Shown here: one piece after another, positions 23,490-30,539 of the stretch | Layout of the letters: every line of letters begins with the position of its first letter | Numbering within the stretch: position 1 is the first letter of the stretch | The notes under the pieces: model-generated | Told to the model about the DNA's origin: nothing | Databases searched by the model: none | Seen by the model: the letters and a program-made list of their open reading frames with translations, nothing else | Made by a program: the position numbers and the translations under genes | NCBI GenBank assembly: GCA_900547305.1 | Contig: URGH01000027.1 | Span: 1-30,539, forward strand | DNA length: 30,539 nt | Direction of reading: 5' to 3' | Source: an uncultured Oscillospiraceae bacterium | Lineage (GTDB): Bacteria > Bacillota > Clostridia > Oscillospirales > Acutalibacteraceae

Positions 23490-23518
23490 ATTTTACACTT
23501 ATTGAGTCCGTTTGTCAA
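23490..23518 (-). promoter_or_regulatory. promoter of the THF riboswitch-folT transcript
   Basis: Minus strand TTGACA (23513-23518), 17 nt, TAAAAT (23490-23495). Divergent from the rodA promoter that starts 8 nt away. Confidence 0.85.
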
Positions 23519-23525
23519 TAATTAC

Positions 23526-23554
23526 TTGCATATTACGGAAAAATCAAATATAAT
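23526..23554 (+). promoter_or_regulatory. promoter of the RodA/FtsW-type gene
   Basis: TTGCAT (23526-23531), 17 nt, TATAAT (23549-23554), 33 nt upstream of the start codon. Confidence 0.75.
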
Positions 23555-23586
23555 GGAGTTATAAAATACACAGGGGAGTGTGCGCT

Positions 23587-24753
23587 TTGCGACGCCTTTT
23601 GGCAAAAACGGCGGACTTTATTCGTGAATCGGATAAAATACTGCTTATAATCTGCATTTTTACAAGCCTTTACGGCTGTGCGGCGGTTTTCTCCGCCACC
23701 CATTACAGGGCTACCTACCGCCCGTTTATTATTCAGTTTATCTGCTTTGCGGCGGGCGTTGTTGCCGCGCTTATAATTTCGGCTGTTGATTACTCAAAAA
23801 TTCTGCGCTACTGGTATCTTGCGGCGGCGCTGGGTGTAATTCCGGTTATACTTACATTCTTTATAGGCTTTGCGCCCGAGGGTACCGACGATAAGGCGTG
23901 GCTTGACTTAGGCTTTACCACCTTTCAGCCGGCGGAGCTTTTGAAAATTTGCTTTGTGCTGACCTTCAGCGCGCATATAAGCGCCGTAAAGCCCAATATT
24001 AACAAACTTAAATATTTAATACCCGTTTGTTTGCACGGGGCTTTTCCCGTTTTGCTTATACACTTTCAGGGCGATGACGGAACGGCACTTGTTTTTGCGG
24101 TTATGGTTGTGTTTATGCTTTGGGCGGCGGGCGTTTCAAAAAAATATTTTTTGGCTATGATACCCGTAATTTTAATTGCCGCGCCTATTATTTATTTCTT
24201 TATTATGAACGACGACCAGCGAGACAGGCTTACCGCAATTTTCAGCGTTTTGGATTTTAAGGCGGCGGCAAAGCGCGACCCGAGCGAGCAATGGCCTACT
24301 TACCAGCAGTGGCGCGGCAGAACCGCACTTGCCAACGGCGGCTTTGCGGGGCAGGGCTTTTTAAACGGCGATTTCACGCAGAACGGAATTGTGCCCTACG
24401 GCTTTAACGATTTTATTTTCGTAAGCATAGGCGAGGAATTCGGCTTTTTGGGCTGTATGGCGGTAATTCTGCTGCTCGGCGGCATTTGCTTTAGGTGTTT
24501 GCAGGTGGCGAGGCTTTCAAAAAAGGACAGCGGAAAACTGATTTGCGTGGGAATTTTTGCAATGATTTTCACCCAGGCGGTAATAAATATAGGTATGTGC
24601 ACGTCTGTTCTGCCGGTTATAGGCATAACTCTGCCGTTTTTCAGCGCGGGCGGCACATCGCTTTTCTGCTTATACACCGGCATAGGGCTTGTGCTTAATG
24701 TGTACCTGCACCGCAACTCAAGAACTATATATTTGCACGATAATTTGAAATAA
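23587..24753 (+). CDS. rodA: RodA/FtsW/SpoVE family peptidoglycan polymerase
   Basis: A 388-residue SEDS protein with about ten membrane segments. Signatures: SLYGCAAVFSAT in the first segment, FTTFQPAELLKI (the SEDS FQPSELxK motif), WPTYQQWRGRTALANGGFAG in the long extracellular loop, EEFGFLG, and NIGMCTSVLPVIGITLPFFS then AGGTS. The NIGM wording points to RodA more than FtsW. SEDS proteins polymerise lipid II glycan strands with a partner class B PBP, absent here. I chose TTG 23587 (GGGGAG 8 nt upstream) over GTG 23578, which directly touches that site; the call is not firm. Confidence 0.88.
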   Translation: MRRLLAKTADFIRESDKILLIICIFTSLYGCAAVFSATHYRATYRPFIIQFICFAAGVVAALIISAVDYSKILRYWYLAAALGVIPVILTFFIGFAPEGTDDKAWLDLGFTTFQPAELLKICFVLTFSAHISAVKPNINKLKYLIPVCLHGAFPVLLIHFQGDDGTALVFAVMVVFMLWAAGVSKKYFLAMIPVILIAAPIIYFFIMNDDQRDRLTAIFSVLDFKAAAKRDPSEQWPTYQQWRGRTALANGGFAGQGFLNGDFTQNGIVPYGFNDFIFVSIGEEFGFLGCMAVILLLGGICFRCLQVARLSKKDSGKLICVGIFAMIFTQAVINIGMCTSVLPVIGITLPFFSAGGTSLFCLYTGIGLVLNVYLHRNSRTIYLHDNLK

Positions 24754-24799
24754 TTTCCACACATAGCAATATTTGTCTATAAAATACAATATATTTTAC

Positions 24800-24828
24800 T
24801 TGATAAAATCTACGGTAATTTGTAAAAT
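24800..24828 (+). promoter_or_regulatory. promoter of the ThuA-Gfo/Idh operon
   Basis: TTGATA (24800-24805), 17 nt, TAAAAT (24823-24828), 28 nt upstream of the ThuA start. No clear operator was seen. Confidence 0.7.
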
Positions 24829-24856
24829 TAGAATATAAAAGGAAAGGGGAATTTTT

Positions 24857-25564
24857 ATGATTCGCGTAACCGTTTATAATGAATTTTTACATGAAAAAAC
24901 CGATGATAATGTCAAAGCAATATATCCCGAGGGAATACATAACGCCCTTAAAGAGCACCTGAAAGACGATGATATTACGGTTAAAACCGTAACGCTTGAT
25001 AATGTTGAGGATATTACCGACGAGCTGCTCAGCAATACCGATGTTCTTATTTGGTGGGGGCATATGGCGCACGAGAAGGTGCCTGATGAGATTGCCGCGC
25101 GCGTTCAGAAAGCCGTAGTTTCGGGTATGGGCGCAATATTTCTTCACTCCGCTCACCATTCAAAGCCGTTCAAGCTGCTTATGGGCACACCCTGCTCGCT
25201 CGGCTGGCGTGAAAACGGCGACCGTGAGTATGTTTGGGTATGCGACCCCTCACACCCGATAGCACAGGGCATTGACCGCTACATAACGCTGGAGCACGAG
25301 GAAACCTATGCCGAGCCTTTCAGCATACCCGAGCCCGATAAGCTTATATTTATAGGCAGCTATGAGGGCGGCGAGGTATTGCGCGCAGGCTGCTGCTACA
25401 GGCGCGGTTACGGAAAGATTTTCTATTTCCAGCCGGGGCATGAAACCTTCCCGACTTACCACAACCCGCAGATAATTCGCGTTATTAAAAATGCAATTCA
25501 TTGGGCTTACAATGATTATCGCAAGGAAATTGATTGCCCGAATATTAAGAAAATCGAGGAATGA
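24857..25564 (+). CDS. ThuA-like domain protein
   Basis: A 235-residue protein of the ThuA (trehalose utilisation A) family, a class I glutamine-amidotransferase-like fold without the catalytic Cys triad. Seen: VTVYNEFLHEK, DVLIWWGHMAHEKVPDE, GMGAIFLHSAHHSKPFKLLM, and near the end GYGKIFYFQPGHETFP. Family members act beside Gfo/Idh oxidoreductases in disaccharide oxidation (3-keto sugars in rhizobial ThuAB). RBS AAAGGGG. First gene of a tight five-gene operon; its stop overlaps an ATG of the next gene (ATGA). Confidence 0.9.
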   Translation: MIRVTVYNEFLHEKTDDNVKAIYPEGIHNALKEHLKDDDITVKTVTLDNVEDITDELLSNTDVLIWWGHMAHEKVPDEIAARVQKAVVSGMGAIFLHSAHHSKPFKLLMGTPCSLGWRENGDREYVWVCDPSHPIAQGIDRYITLEHEETYAEPFSIPEPDKLIFIGSYEGGEVLRAGCCYRRGYGKIFYFQPGHETFPTYHNPQIIRVIKNAIHWAYNDYRKEIDCPNIKKIEE

Positions 25565-25572
25565 TACCCTTT

Positions 25573-26619
25573 ATGAAAAAGAATTTTGCAGTTATAGGCT
25601 ACGGCGGTCAGGGCGGCTGGCACACAAGGCAGATACTTGCGAGCGACGTTGCCGCGCTTACCGGCATTTACGATATTGACCTGAAAAAAGCTGAGCTTGC
25701 CGAAAAAAACGGAATACACGCTTATGCCTCTTACGATGAGGTGTTAGCAGACAATGCGGTTGACGCGGTTGTAATAGCCGTGCCGAACGATTGCCACAAG
25801 GAGCTTGTTATAAAAGCGCTTGAAAAGGGCAAAAACGTTATTTGCGAAAAGCCGGTTGAAATGTCGGTTGCGGCGCTTGATGAAATGCTTGCCGCTGCCG
25901 ATAAATCGGGCAAATTCTTCACCGTTCACCAGAACAGACGGTGGGACGTTGACTTTTTGGCAATGAAACAGATTGTAAATTCGGGCGAGATAGGCGAGCT
26001 TATAAACATTGAATCAAGAATACACGGCTCGCGCGGAATACCGAGCGACTGGCGCTGCCACAAGCCCTACGGCGGCGGTATGATACTCGACTGGGGCGTG
26101 CACCTTATCGACCAGATTTTGCAGATTGTAAAGGAAAAAATAGTTAGCGTATACTGCACGGTTACCAATATCACGACCGACGAGGTGGACGACGGCTTTA
26201 AGCTGACCCTTTATTTTGAAAGCGGAAAAACCGCCTATATTGAGGTTGGTACATATAACTTCATTGCAATGCCGCGCTTTTATTTGCAGTGCAAAAACGG
26301 CAGCGCAATTATTGAGGACTGGCAGAAAAAAGCACAGGTTGCGCGCATGAAGGCGTGGAACGAAAAAGAGGTTCTGCCCGTGCAGACCGCTGCGGGAATT
26401 ACCAAAACCATGGCGCCGCGCGATGAAATTACCCTTGATATGTACGAGGTTGAGCGACCTGTAAGCGACGTACACGATTTTTACCGCAATTTCTGCGCCG
26501 TGCTTGATAAAAAAGCAGAGCCTGCAATTAAACACTGCGAGGTTCGCCGCGTTATGCAGGTTATGGAGGCAGCGTTTGAATCGTCCGATAAAAAACAGCG
26601 TATTGAGGTTAATATTTAA
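25573..26619 (+). CDS. Gfo/Idh/MocA family oxidoreductase (first)
   Basis: A 348-residue NAD(P)-dependent oxidoreductase. Rossmann loop FAVIGYGGQGGWHTRQ (5-20), the cofactor/substrate motif CEKPVEMS (91-98) with Lys93, NRRWDVDF typical of the C-terminal domain entry, and DWGVHLIDQI (173-182) with the catalytic-site Asp/His. Likely oxidises a hydroxyl of a sugar or glycoside. Two starts are possible: ATG 25561 overlaps the ThuA stop but its GAGG is only 1 nt away; ATG 25573 has it 13 nt away and gives the usual MKK-FAVIGYG opening. Confidence 0.88.
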   Translation: MKKNFAVIGYGGQGGWHTRQILASDVAALTGIYDIDLKKAELAEKNGIHAYASYDEVLADNAVDAVVIAVPNDCHKELVIKALEKGKNVICEKPVEMSVAALDEMLAAADKSGKFFTVHQNRRWDVDFLAMKQIVNSGEIGELINIESRIHGSRGIPSDWRCHKPYGGGMILDWGVHLIDQILQIVKEKIVSVYCTVTNITTDEVDDGFKLTLYFESGKTAYIEVGTYNFIAMPRFYLQCKNGSAIIEDWQKKAQVARMKAWNEKEVLPVQTAAGITKTMAPRDEITLDMYEVERPVSDVHDFYRNFCAVLDKKAEPAIKHCEVRRVMQVMEAAFESSDKKQRIEVNI

Positions 26620-27617
26620 TGTTTAACCTCTCTGTAATAGGCACGAGCGGAATTACCGAAAAGTTTTTATCCGCCGCGCGTAAAACAGGACGTTTCAAAT
26701 TTCATACCGTTTATTCGCGTACCGCCGAAAAGGGCAGGGCATTTGCCGAAAAGCAGGGCTTTGAGGGCTTTTGCACCGATATAAACGCATTAGCGAAGGA
26801 CAGCGCGACCGACGCTGTGTATATAGCCTCGCCGAACTCCTGCCACTTTGCGCAAAGCAGGCTTTTTTTGCAAAACGGGAAACACGTTTTTTGCGAAAAG
26901 CCTATTGTGACAAAGGCGGCGGAATATGACGAGCTTTTGTCGCTTGCCGATAAAAGCGGGCTTATTTACGCCGAGGCGATTATGAGCCGCCACTTTAAGG
27001 GGCGGGAAAAGCTGCTTGAGGGGCTTTCGCAAATCGGGAATATTTCGGTTGCGAGAATAAATTTCTGCCAGCGCTCAAGCAGATATGACGCTTTTATGGC
27101 GGGCGGACATATGAATATTTTTGATATGTCGCTTTGCGCGGGAACGCTTATGGATTTAGGCGTTTACTGCGTGTATGCGGCGGTTGATATGTTCGGTATG
27201 CCGAAAAATATTAAAGCCTGCGCTTCGTTTTTTGAAAACGGTGCGGATAAATCGGGCTCCGCAATTTTTGAATATAACGGGTTTACCGCGGCGCTCACTT
27301 ACAGTAAGGCGGGGCAATCCGTTTCGGATTCCGAAATAGTGGGGGACGGCGGCGTTTTGAAAATCGGTTCTGTTTCGCAATACGGTAATATTTCGCTTGT
27401 GAAAAACGGCACCGAAACAATTCTTTCGGAAATGCCGACCCGCGATGAAATAATGGGCGACGAGGCAATAAAATTTGCCGATTACATTGAAAACAGAGAA
27501 GAATTTTACAGCGATTACCGCGCGGTATCGGCTCTTACGCACAATGTTCATACCTGTATGGACTTAATAAAGCAAAGTGCAAACATTAAATATCCCATAA
27601 AGGAGTGCATTTTATGA
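26619..27617 (+). CDS. Gfo/Idh/MocA family oxidoreductase (second)
   Basis: A 332-residue paralogue of the preceding gene. Rossmann segment NLSVIGTSGITEKFL, cofactor motif FCEKPIVTK (91-99), and LMDLGVYCVYAAVDMFG (178-193), where Tyr replaces the His found in the first enzyme; this Tyr type is common in dihydrodiol-dehydrogenase-like members. The glycine loop GTSGIT is diverged from GxGxxG. Start ATG overlaps the preceding TAA (TAATG), so the two are translationally coupled. Probably acts on a different position or intermediate of the same sugar. Confidence 0.88.
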   Translation: MFNLSVIGTSGITEKFLSAARKTGRFKFHTVYSRTAEKGRAFAEKQGFEGFCTDINALAKDSATDAVYIASPNSCHFAQSRLFLQNGKHVFCEKPIVTKAAEYDELLSLADKSGLIYAEAIMSRHFKGREKLLEGLSQIGNISVARINFCQRSSRYDAFMAGGHMNIFDMSLCAGTLMDLGVYCVYAAVDMFGMPKNIKACASFFENGADKSGSAIFEYNGFTAALTYSKAGQSVSDSEIVGDGGVLKIGSVSQYGNISLVKNGTETILSEMPTRDEIMGDEAIKFADYIENREEFYSDYRAVSALTHNVHTCMDLIKQSANIKYPIKECIL

Positions 27618-28528
27618 AATTAGGCATTGTAAGCGCAATTTACGACGGCTTTACCTTTGAAGAAGCCGTTGAAAACGCCGTTCAGAACGGCTGCGAATGT
27701 ATGGAGGTTGCCTGCTGGCCGCAGGGCAAGGCGGAAAGAAGATATGCGGGCGTAAGCCACATTGACGTGGATAATACCTCGCCCGAGTATATCGCTTATA
27801 TAAAGGATTTCTGCGCGAAAAAGGGTATTGAAATTTCTTCGCTCGCGTTTTATCCCAACACTATGGACGGCGACCTTGAAAAGCGCAACGCCAACATCGC
27901 CCACCTTAAAAAGGTAATAAATATGAGCGCGCTTTTGGGCGTTAATATGGTTACTACCTTTATAGGCAGAGACCAGACTAAGACTGTGGAGGAAAACCTT
28001 GAATTATTTAAGGAAATATGGCCGCCGATTATTAAACTCGCCGAGGAAAAGGGCGTTAAGGTTGCAATTGAAAACTGTCCCATGCTTTTCGGCGCGGACC
28101 AATGGCCCGGCGGGCAGAACCTGTTTACCACCCCGAGACTTTGGCGCGAAATGTTTGAGCTTTTGCCCAGCGATAATTTCGGCATAAACTACGACCCGAG
28201 CCACTTTATTTGGCAGCAGATTGACTACATAAAGCCGCTTTATGAATTTCGGGATAAAATATTCCACGTTCACTTTAAGGATATTAAGTTGTTTAAAGAT
28301 AAGCTTGACGATGTGGGCATAATGGGCTATCCGCTTGATTTTATGAGCCCGAAGCTGCCGGGACTCGGCGATGTTGACTGGGGCAAATATGTATCCGCCC
28401 TTACCGATATAGGTTACGACGGCTACGCCTGCATTGAGGTTGAGGATAAAGCCTTTGAAAGCTCAAAGCAGCGCGTTATGGATTCCGTTGCGTTAAGCTG
28501 CCGCTATATGCGCCAGTTTGTAATATAA
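27614..28528 (+). CDS. sugar phosphate isomerase/epimerase family TIM barrel
   Basis: A 304-residue AP-endonuclease-2-like TIM barrel. Visible metal-site strands: CMEVACWP, VAIENCPML (Glu ligand), NYDPSHFIW (Asp and His), FHVHFKD (His) and CIEVEDK (Glu). The set E/D/H/E matches divalent-metal sugar epimerases and keto-sugar hydrolase/lyase relatives (IolE/IolI, hydroxypyruvate isomerase-like, DgpC-like). ATG 27614 has AGGAG 8 nt upstream; its start region overlaps the previous stop by 4 nt (ATGA). Works with the flanking oxidoreductases on keto-sugars (inference). Confidence 0.9.
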   Translation: MKLGIVSAIYDGFTFEEAVENAVQNGCECMEVACWPQGKAERRYAGVSHIDVDNTSPEYIAYIKDFCAKKGIEISSLAFYPNTMDGDLEKRNANIAHLKKVINMSALLGVNMVTTFIGRDQTKTVEENLELFKEIWPPIIKLAEEKGVKVAIENCPMLFGADQWPGGQNLFTTPRLWREMFELLPSDNFGINYDPSHFIWQQIDYIKPLYEFRDKIFHVHFKDIKLFKDKLDDVGIMGYPLDFMSPKLPGLGDVDWGKYVSALTDIGYDGYACIEVEDKAFESSKQRVMDSVALSCRYMRQFVI

Positions 28529-28572
28529 ATTCGGCTTACGCCTGAATATAACATTTTTTGGAGGAATAAAAA

Positions 28573-29727
28573 ATGGCACTTGACATGAACAATTTTACAA
28601 GCAATCAGAACGCTCAGGGCGAGGTTAAAAGCGACCGCAAGCTGCGTATCGGTATAATCGGTACGGGCGGTATTGCTAACTCACATATCGAAAGCTACAA
28701 AAAGCAGCCCGATGTTGAAATAGTTGCCGGCGCTGATCTGATACCCGGAAAGGCTGAAAAGTTTTTCAAGGATCACAAGGTAGAGGCTAAGGCGTTCACC
28801 GATTATAAGGAAATGGTTGACACCATGAACCTTGACGCGGTAAGCGTTTGCACCTACAACCGCACCCATGCGGAGTGCACAATTTATGCGCTTGAGCACG
28901 GTCTTCCGGTTCTTCTTGAAAAACCGATGACGGTTACTCTTGAAGAGGCTATTGCTATCCGCGAGGCTGAAAAGAAGAGCGGCAAGATAGTTTCCGTAGG
29001 CTTCCAGCCCCGCTTTGACGCTAATATGCAGATGATTAAGAAGATAGTTCAGTCTGGCGAGCTCGGCAGAATTTACTATGTTCAGACAGGCGGCGGCCGC
29101 AGACACGGTATTCCGGTAAGCTGGTCTGAAACCTTTATTGAGAACGATAAGGCAGGTCTCGGCGCTCTCGGCGATATCGGCTGCTACTCAATCGACCTGG
29201 TTATGAACGCTCTCGGCAACCCGAAGCCCTTAACCGTTACCGGCACCGCTACCGATTATTTCGGCACCACCCCCGAGGCTTATTCTCAGGTAGGCAAGCC
29301 CGAATGCGCCAAGAAGTTCAGCGTTGACGATTTCGCTTCCGCTTATATCCGACTGGAAGGCGGCATAATCCTTGACTTCCGTATTGCATGGTATATGCAT
29401 CTTGATACTCCCGGAGACACCATCATTATGGGTACCAAAGGATCTTTGCGTGTTCCGTCTACCGATTGCTGGAACGGAACCTTTGACAAACCGTTAATAA
29501 TCTACCATGATGTTGCCGGCGAACCCGTAGAAACTGTTATTCCTTTACTGCCCGCAACAAAGAATTTGTGGAATAAAAAAATTCGTTCTTTTCTTGACGC
29601 GGTTATAACCGGTGGTAAAGCACCTGTTCCCACGGATGAAATTATATACAATCAGGCAATACTTGATGGTATTGAGCGCTCAAGTGAGTGCGGTCATGAG
29701 GTTGCTATTGAAATCCCTGAAATTTAA
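28573..29727 (+). CDS. Gfo/Idh/MocA family oxidoreductase (third)
   Basis: A 384-residue oxidoreductase with a ~20-residue extra N-terminus before the Rossmann loop RIGIIGTGGIANSHIE (25-40). Cofactor motif LLEKPMTV (114-121), QPRFDANM at 145-152, and GDIGCYSIDLV (200-210). Its codon use differs from its neighbours (more GCT, GGT, CTC and ATC, fewer AAA-rich strings), suggesting higher expression or separate origin. Located 44 nt after the epimerase gene with its own GGAGGAA site; ended by the 29790 terminator. Third NAD(P) enzyme of the operon. Confidence 0.9.
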   Translation: MALDMNNFTSNQNAQGEVKSDRKLRIGIIGTGGIANSHIESYKKQPDVEIVAGADLIPGKAEKFFKDHKVEAKAFTDYKEMVDTMNLDAVSVCTYNRTHAECTIYALEHGLPVLLEKPMTVTLEEAIAIREAEKKSGKIVSVGFQPRFDANMQMIKKIVQSGELGRIYYVQTGGGRRHGIPVSWSETFIENDKAGLGALGDIGCYSIDLVMNALGNPKPLTVTGTATDYFGTTPEAYSQVGKPECAKKFSVDDFASAYIRLEGGIILDFRIAWYMHLDTPGDTIIMGTKGSLRVPSTDCWNGTFDKPLIIYHDVAGEPVETVIPLLPATKNLWNKKIRSFLDAVITGGKAPVPTDEIIYNQAILDGIERSSECGHEVAIEIPEI

Positions 29728-29789
29728 CAAAACACTTTCCATGTAAAATCGCTTTTCTATATTAAACTATAATTATTCAAAATAATTTT

Positions 29790-29830
29790 GGCACATAAAG
29801 GAAGAAAAAGCTTTCTTTATGTGCCTTTAA
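29790..29830 (+). terminator. intrinsic terminator of the ThuA-Gfo/Idh operon
   Basis: GGCACATAAAGGAAG (29790-29804) pairs with CTTTCTTTATGTGCC (29811-29825) with one G-U pair, loop of 6, then TTTAATATTT. Confidence 0.85.
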
Positions 29831-29879
29831 TATTTGAGCAAAATTTAAATAATAAATTTTTTATTTAAAAACTTAAGAT

Positions 29880-29907
29880 TTGCCTCGGAAATTTGTTTTA
29901 ATATAAA
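29880..29907 (+). promoter_or_regulatory. possible promoter of the small sigma-like gene
   Basis: TTGCCT, 16 nt, TATAAA (29902-29907), about 45 nt upstream of the start. Moderate match only. The rest of 29831-29952 is AT-rich without other features. Confidence 0.4.
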
Positions 29908-29952
29908 TGTAAATACGCATAACCTCTCAACTTTTGAGTTTGGAGATGTGAA

Positions 29953-30300
29953 ATGCGTAATTATTCAGATATATTATTGGAGGAATTATTATCATGTAGC
30001 AGGCTAAGCCGTGATTGTATTGAAAAGGATTTACATACAATCAGTCAAAAGCAGATAAAGTTTGAGTTCAGAAAAATACTTGATAAGTTAGCGGTAAATA
30101 TAATTGAAAACAACCTTGAAAACGAAATGTTAATGCAGGCGCTTTTAGAATTGGCACGCGTGGAACGGATTATAGTTGTGTTGCATTTTCTGTGTGGAAT
30201 GAAACTGTCTGAAATAGCCTATCTTTTAGAAACAGATTTGAACAGTATTTATGTTCAAAAATGTACTGCAATTAAGCATTTGAAAAAAATATTGATGTAA
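29953..30300 (+). CDS. small sigma-70 region 4-like protein
   Basis: A 115-residue protein, mostly helical. The last ~50 residues fit sigma region 4: LLELARVERIIVVLHFLCGM, then KLSEIAYLLETDLNSIYVQK and IKHLKKIL, a helix-turn-helix that reads -35 elements. No region 2 is visible, so it is not a full sigma factor. Short proteins of this build are common in conjugative elements and phages of Bacillota as regulators. Surrounding DNA is AT-richer than the preceding operon. GGAG lies about 9 nt upstream of ATG. Confidence 0.7.
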   Translation: MRNYSDILLEELLSCSRLSRDCIEKDLHTISQKQIKFEFRKILDKLAVNIIENNLENEMLMQALLELARVERIIVVLHFLCGMKLSEIAYLLETDLNSIYVQKCTAIKHLKKILM

Positions 30301-30339
30301 CAGCGGCTTTTACCGTGTTATATATGAACCTTGAAAAAT

Positions 30340-30516
30340 ATGCCTGTTGGCATTATAGAAAGCATACTGCAAAACAGAGGGAGAGCGACAATTTATGCTT
30401 GCGATGACCCTGTGAAGACACTTGCCGTGGGCTTGGATGGCAAGCGGGTAAAAGTCAGCCCGTTACAGTATGTCCCTGCGGAGGGGCTAAATACTCCGTG
30501 GATTGTTTTAATTTAA
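30340..30516 (+). CDS. short ORF of unknown function
   Basis: A 58-residue product starting MPVGIIESILQNRGRATIY, with a beta-rich middle (TLAVGLDGKRVKVSPLQYV) and ending NTPWIVLI. I do not recognise it. No clear ribosome binding site precedes ATG 30340 or the in-frame TTG at 30331. Codon use looks coding. It follows the sigma-like gene by 40 nt on the same strand and lies at the window edge. Confidence 0.5.
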   Translation: MPVGIIESILQNRGRATIYACDDPVKTLAVGLDGKRVKVSPLQYVPAEGLNTPWIVLI

Positions 30517-30539
30517 CATTATTTTCTCACACTATTGTT

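Noticed and set aside
26014..26535. 173-codon minus-strand ORF
   Set aside because: It is antisense to the first Gfo/Idh oxidoreductase gene and has no recognisable domain.

Overview
The window looks like a chromosomal segment of an anaerobic gut-type Bacillota (class Clostridia, probably near Oscillospirales/Ruminococcaceae). The grounds are consensus sigma-A promoters (TTGACA-N17-TATAAT type), strong AGGAGG ribosome binding sites, an MEP-pathway IspE, a DivIVA-like protein, Gram-positive lipoproteins, a VanZ protein and a tetrahydrofolate riboswitch upstream of an ECF folate transporter gene. The taxonomy is an inference. I see no rRNA, tRNA or CRISPR array.

Layout. 1-83 is the edge of a hairpin-rich intergenic repeat. 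97-3068 (minus strand) holds a DMT transporter, a cytoplasmic GH5 glycosidase and a LysR regulator. 3147-6380 (plus) is a redox cluster: remnant of a flavodoxin gene, a carboxymuconolactone-decarboxylase/cupin fusion, an iron-type alcohol dehydrogenase broken near its 3' end by a frameshift, an Isf-like iron-sulfur flavoprotein and a flavodoxin lipoprotein. 6441-13735 holds cell-envelope and housekeeping genes: a CAP-like lipoprotein, a membrane-anchored polysaccharide deacetylase, VanZ, ispE, a DivIVA-like coiled coil, a HAD-IIA phosphatase, a foldase-like lipoprotein and an AraC regulator.

13753-13967 is a second copy of the intergenic repeat, inverted relative to the first. Directly after it, a consensus promoter drives a three-gene operon (14052-19062): TerB_N/TerB_C protein, BrxD-like P-loop ATPase and Lhr/BrxHI-like helicase. 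It looks like a compact nucleic-acid-processing or defence module without the other BREX genes, and is the strongest candidate for a poorly described system. It ends at a clear terminator, followed by a long hairpin, an XRE/ankyrin-like protein and two small genes (19243-21061).

21140-23518 (minus) holds a MATE transporter behind a structured leader that ends in an intrinsic terminator (orphan riboswitch candidate), and folT behind a THF riboswitch. 23587-24753 is a RodA/FtsW-type polymerase. 24857-29727 is a tight five-gene operon (ThuA, three Gfo/Idh/MocA oxidoreductases, a sugar isomerase/epimerase), best read as oxidation and rearrangement of a glycoside through keto-sugar intermediates. 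After its terminator the DNA turns AT-rich and carries a small sigma-region-4 protein and a short unknown ORF, possibly the edge of a mobile element.
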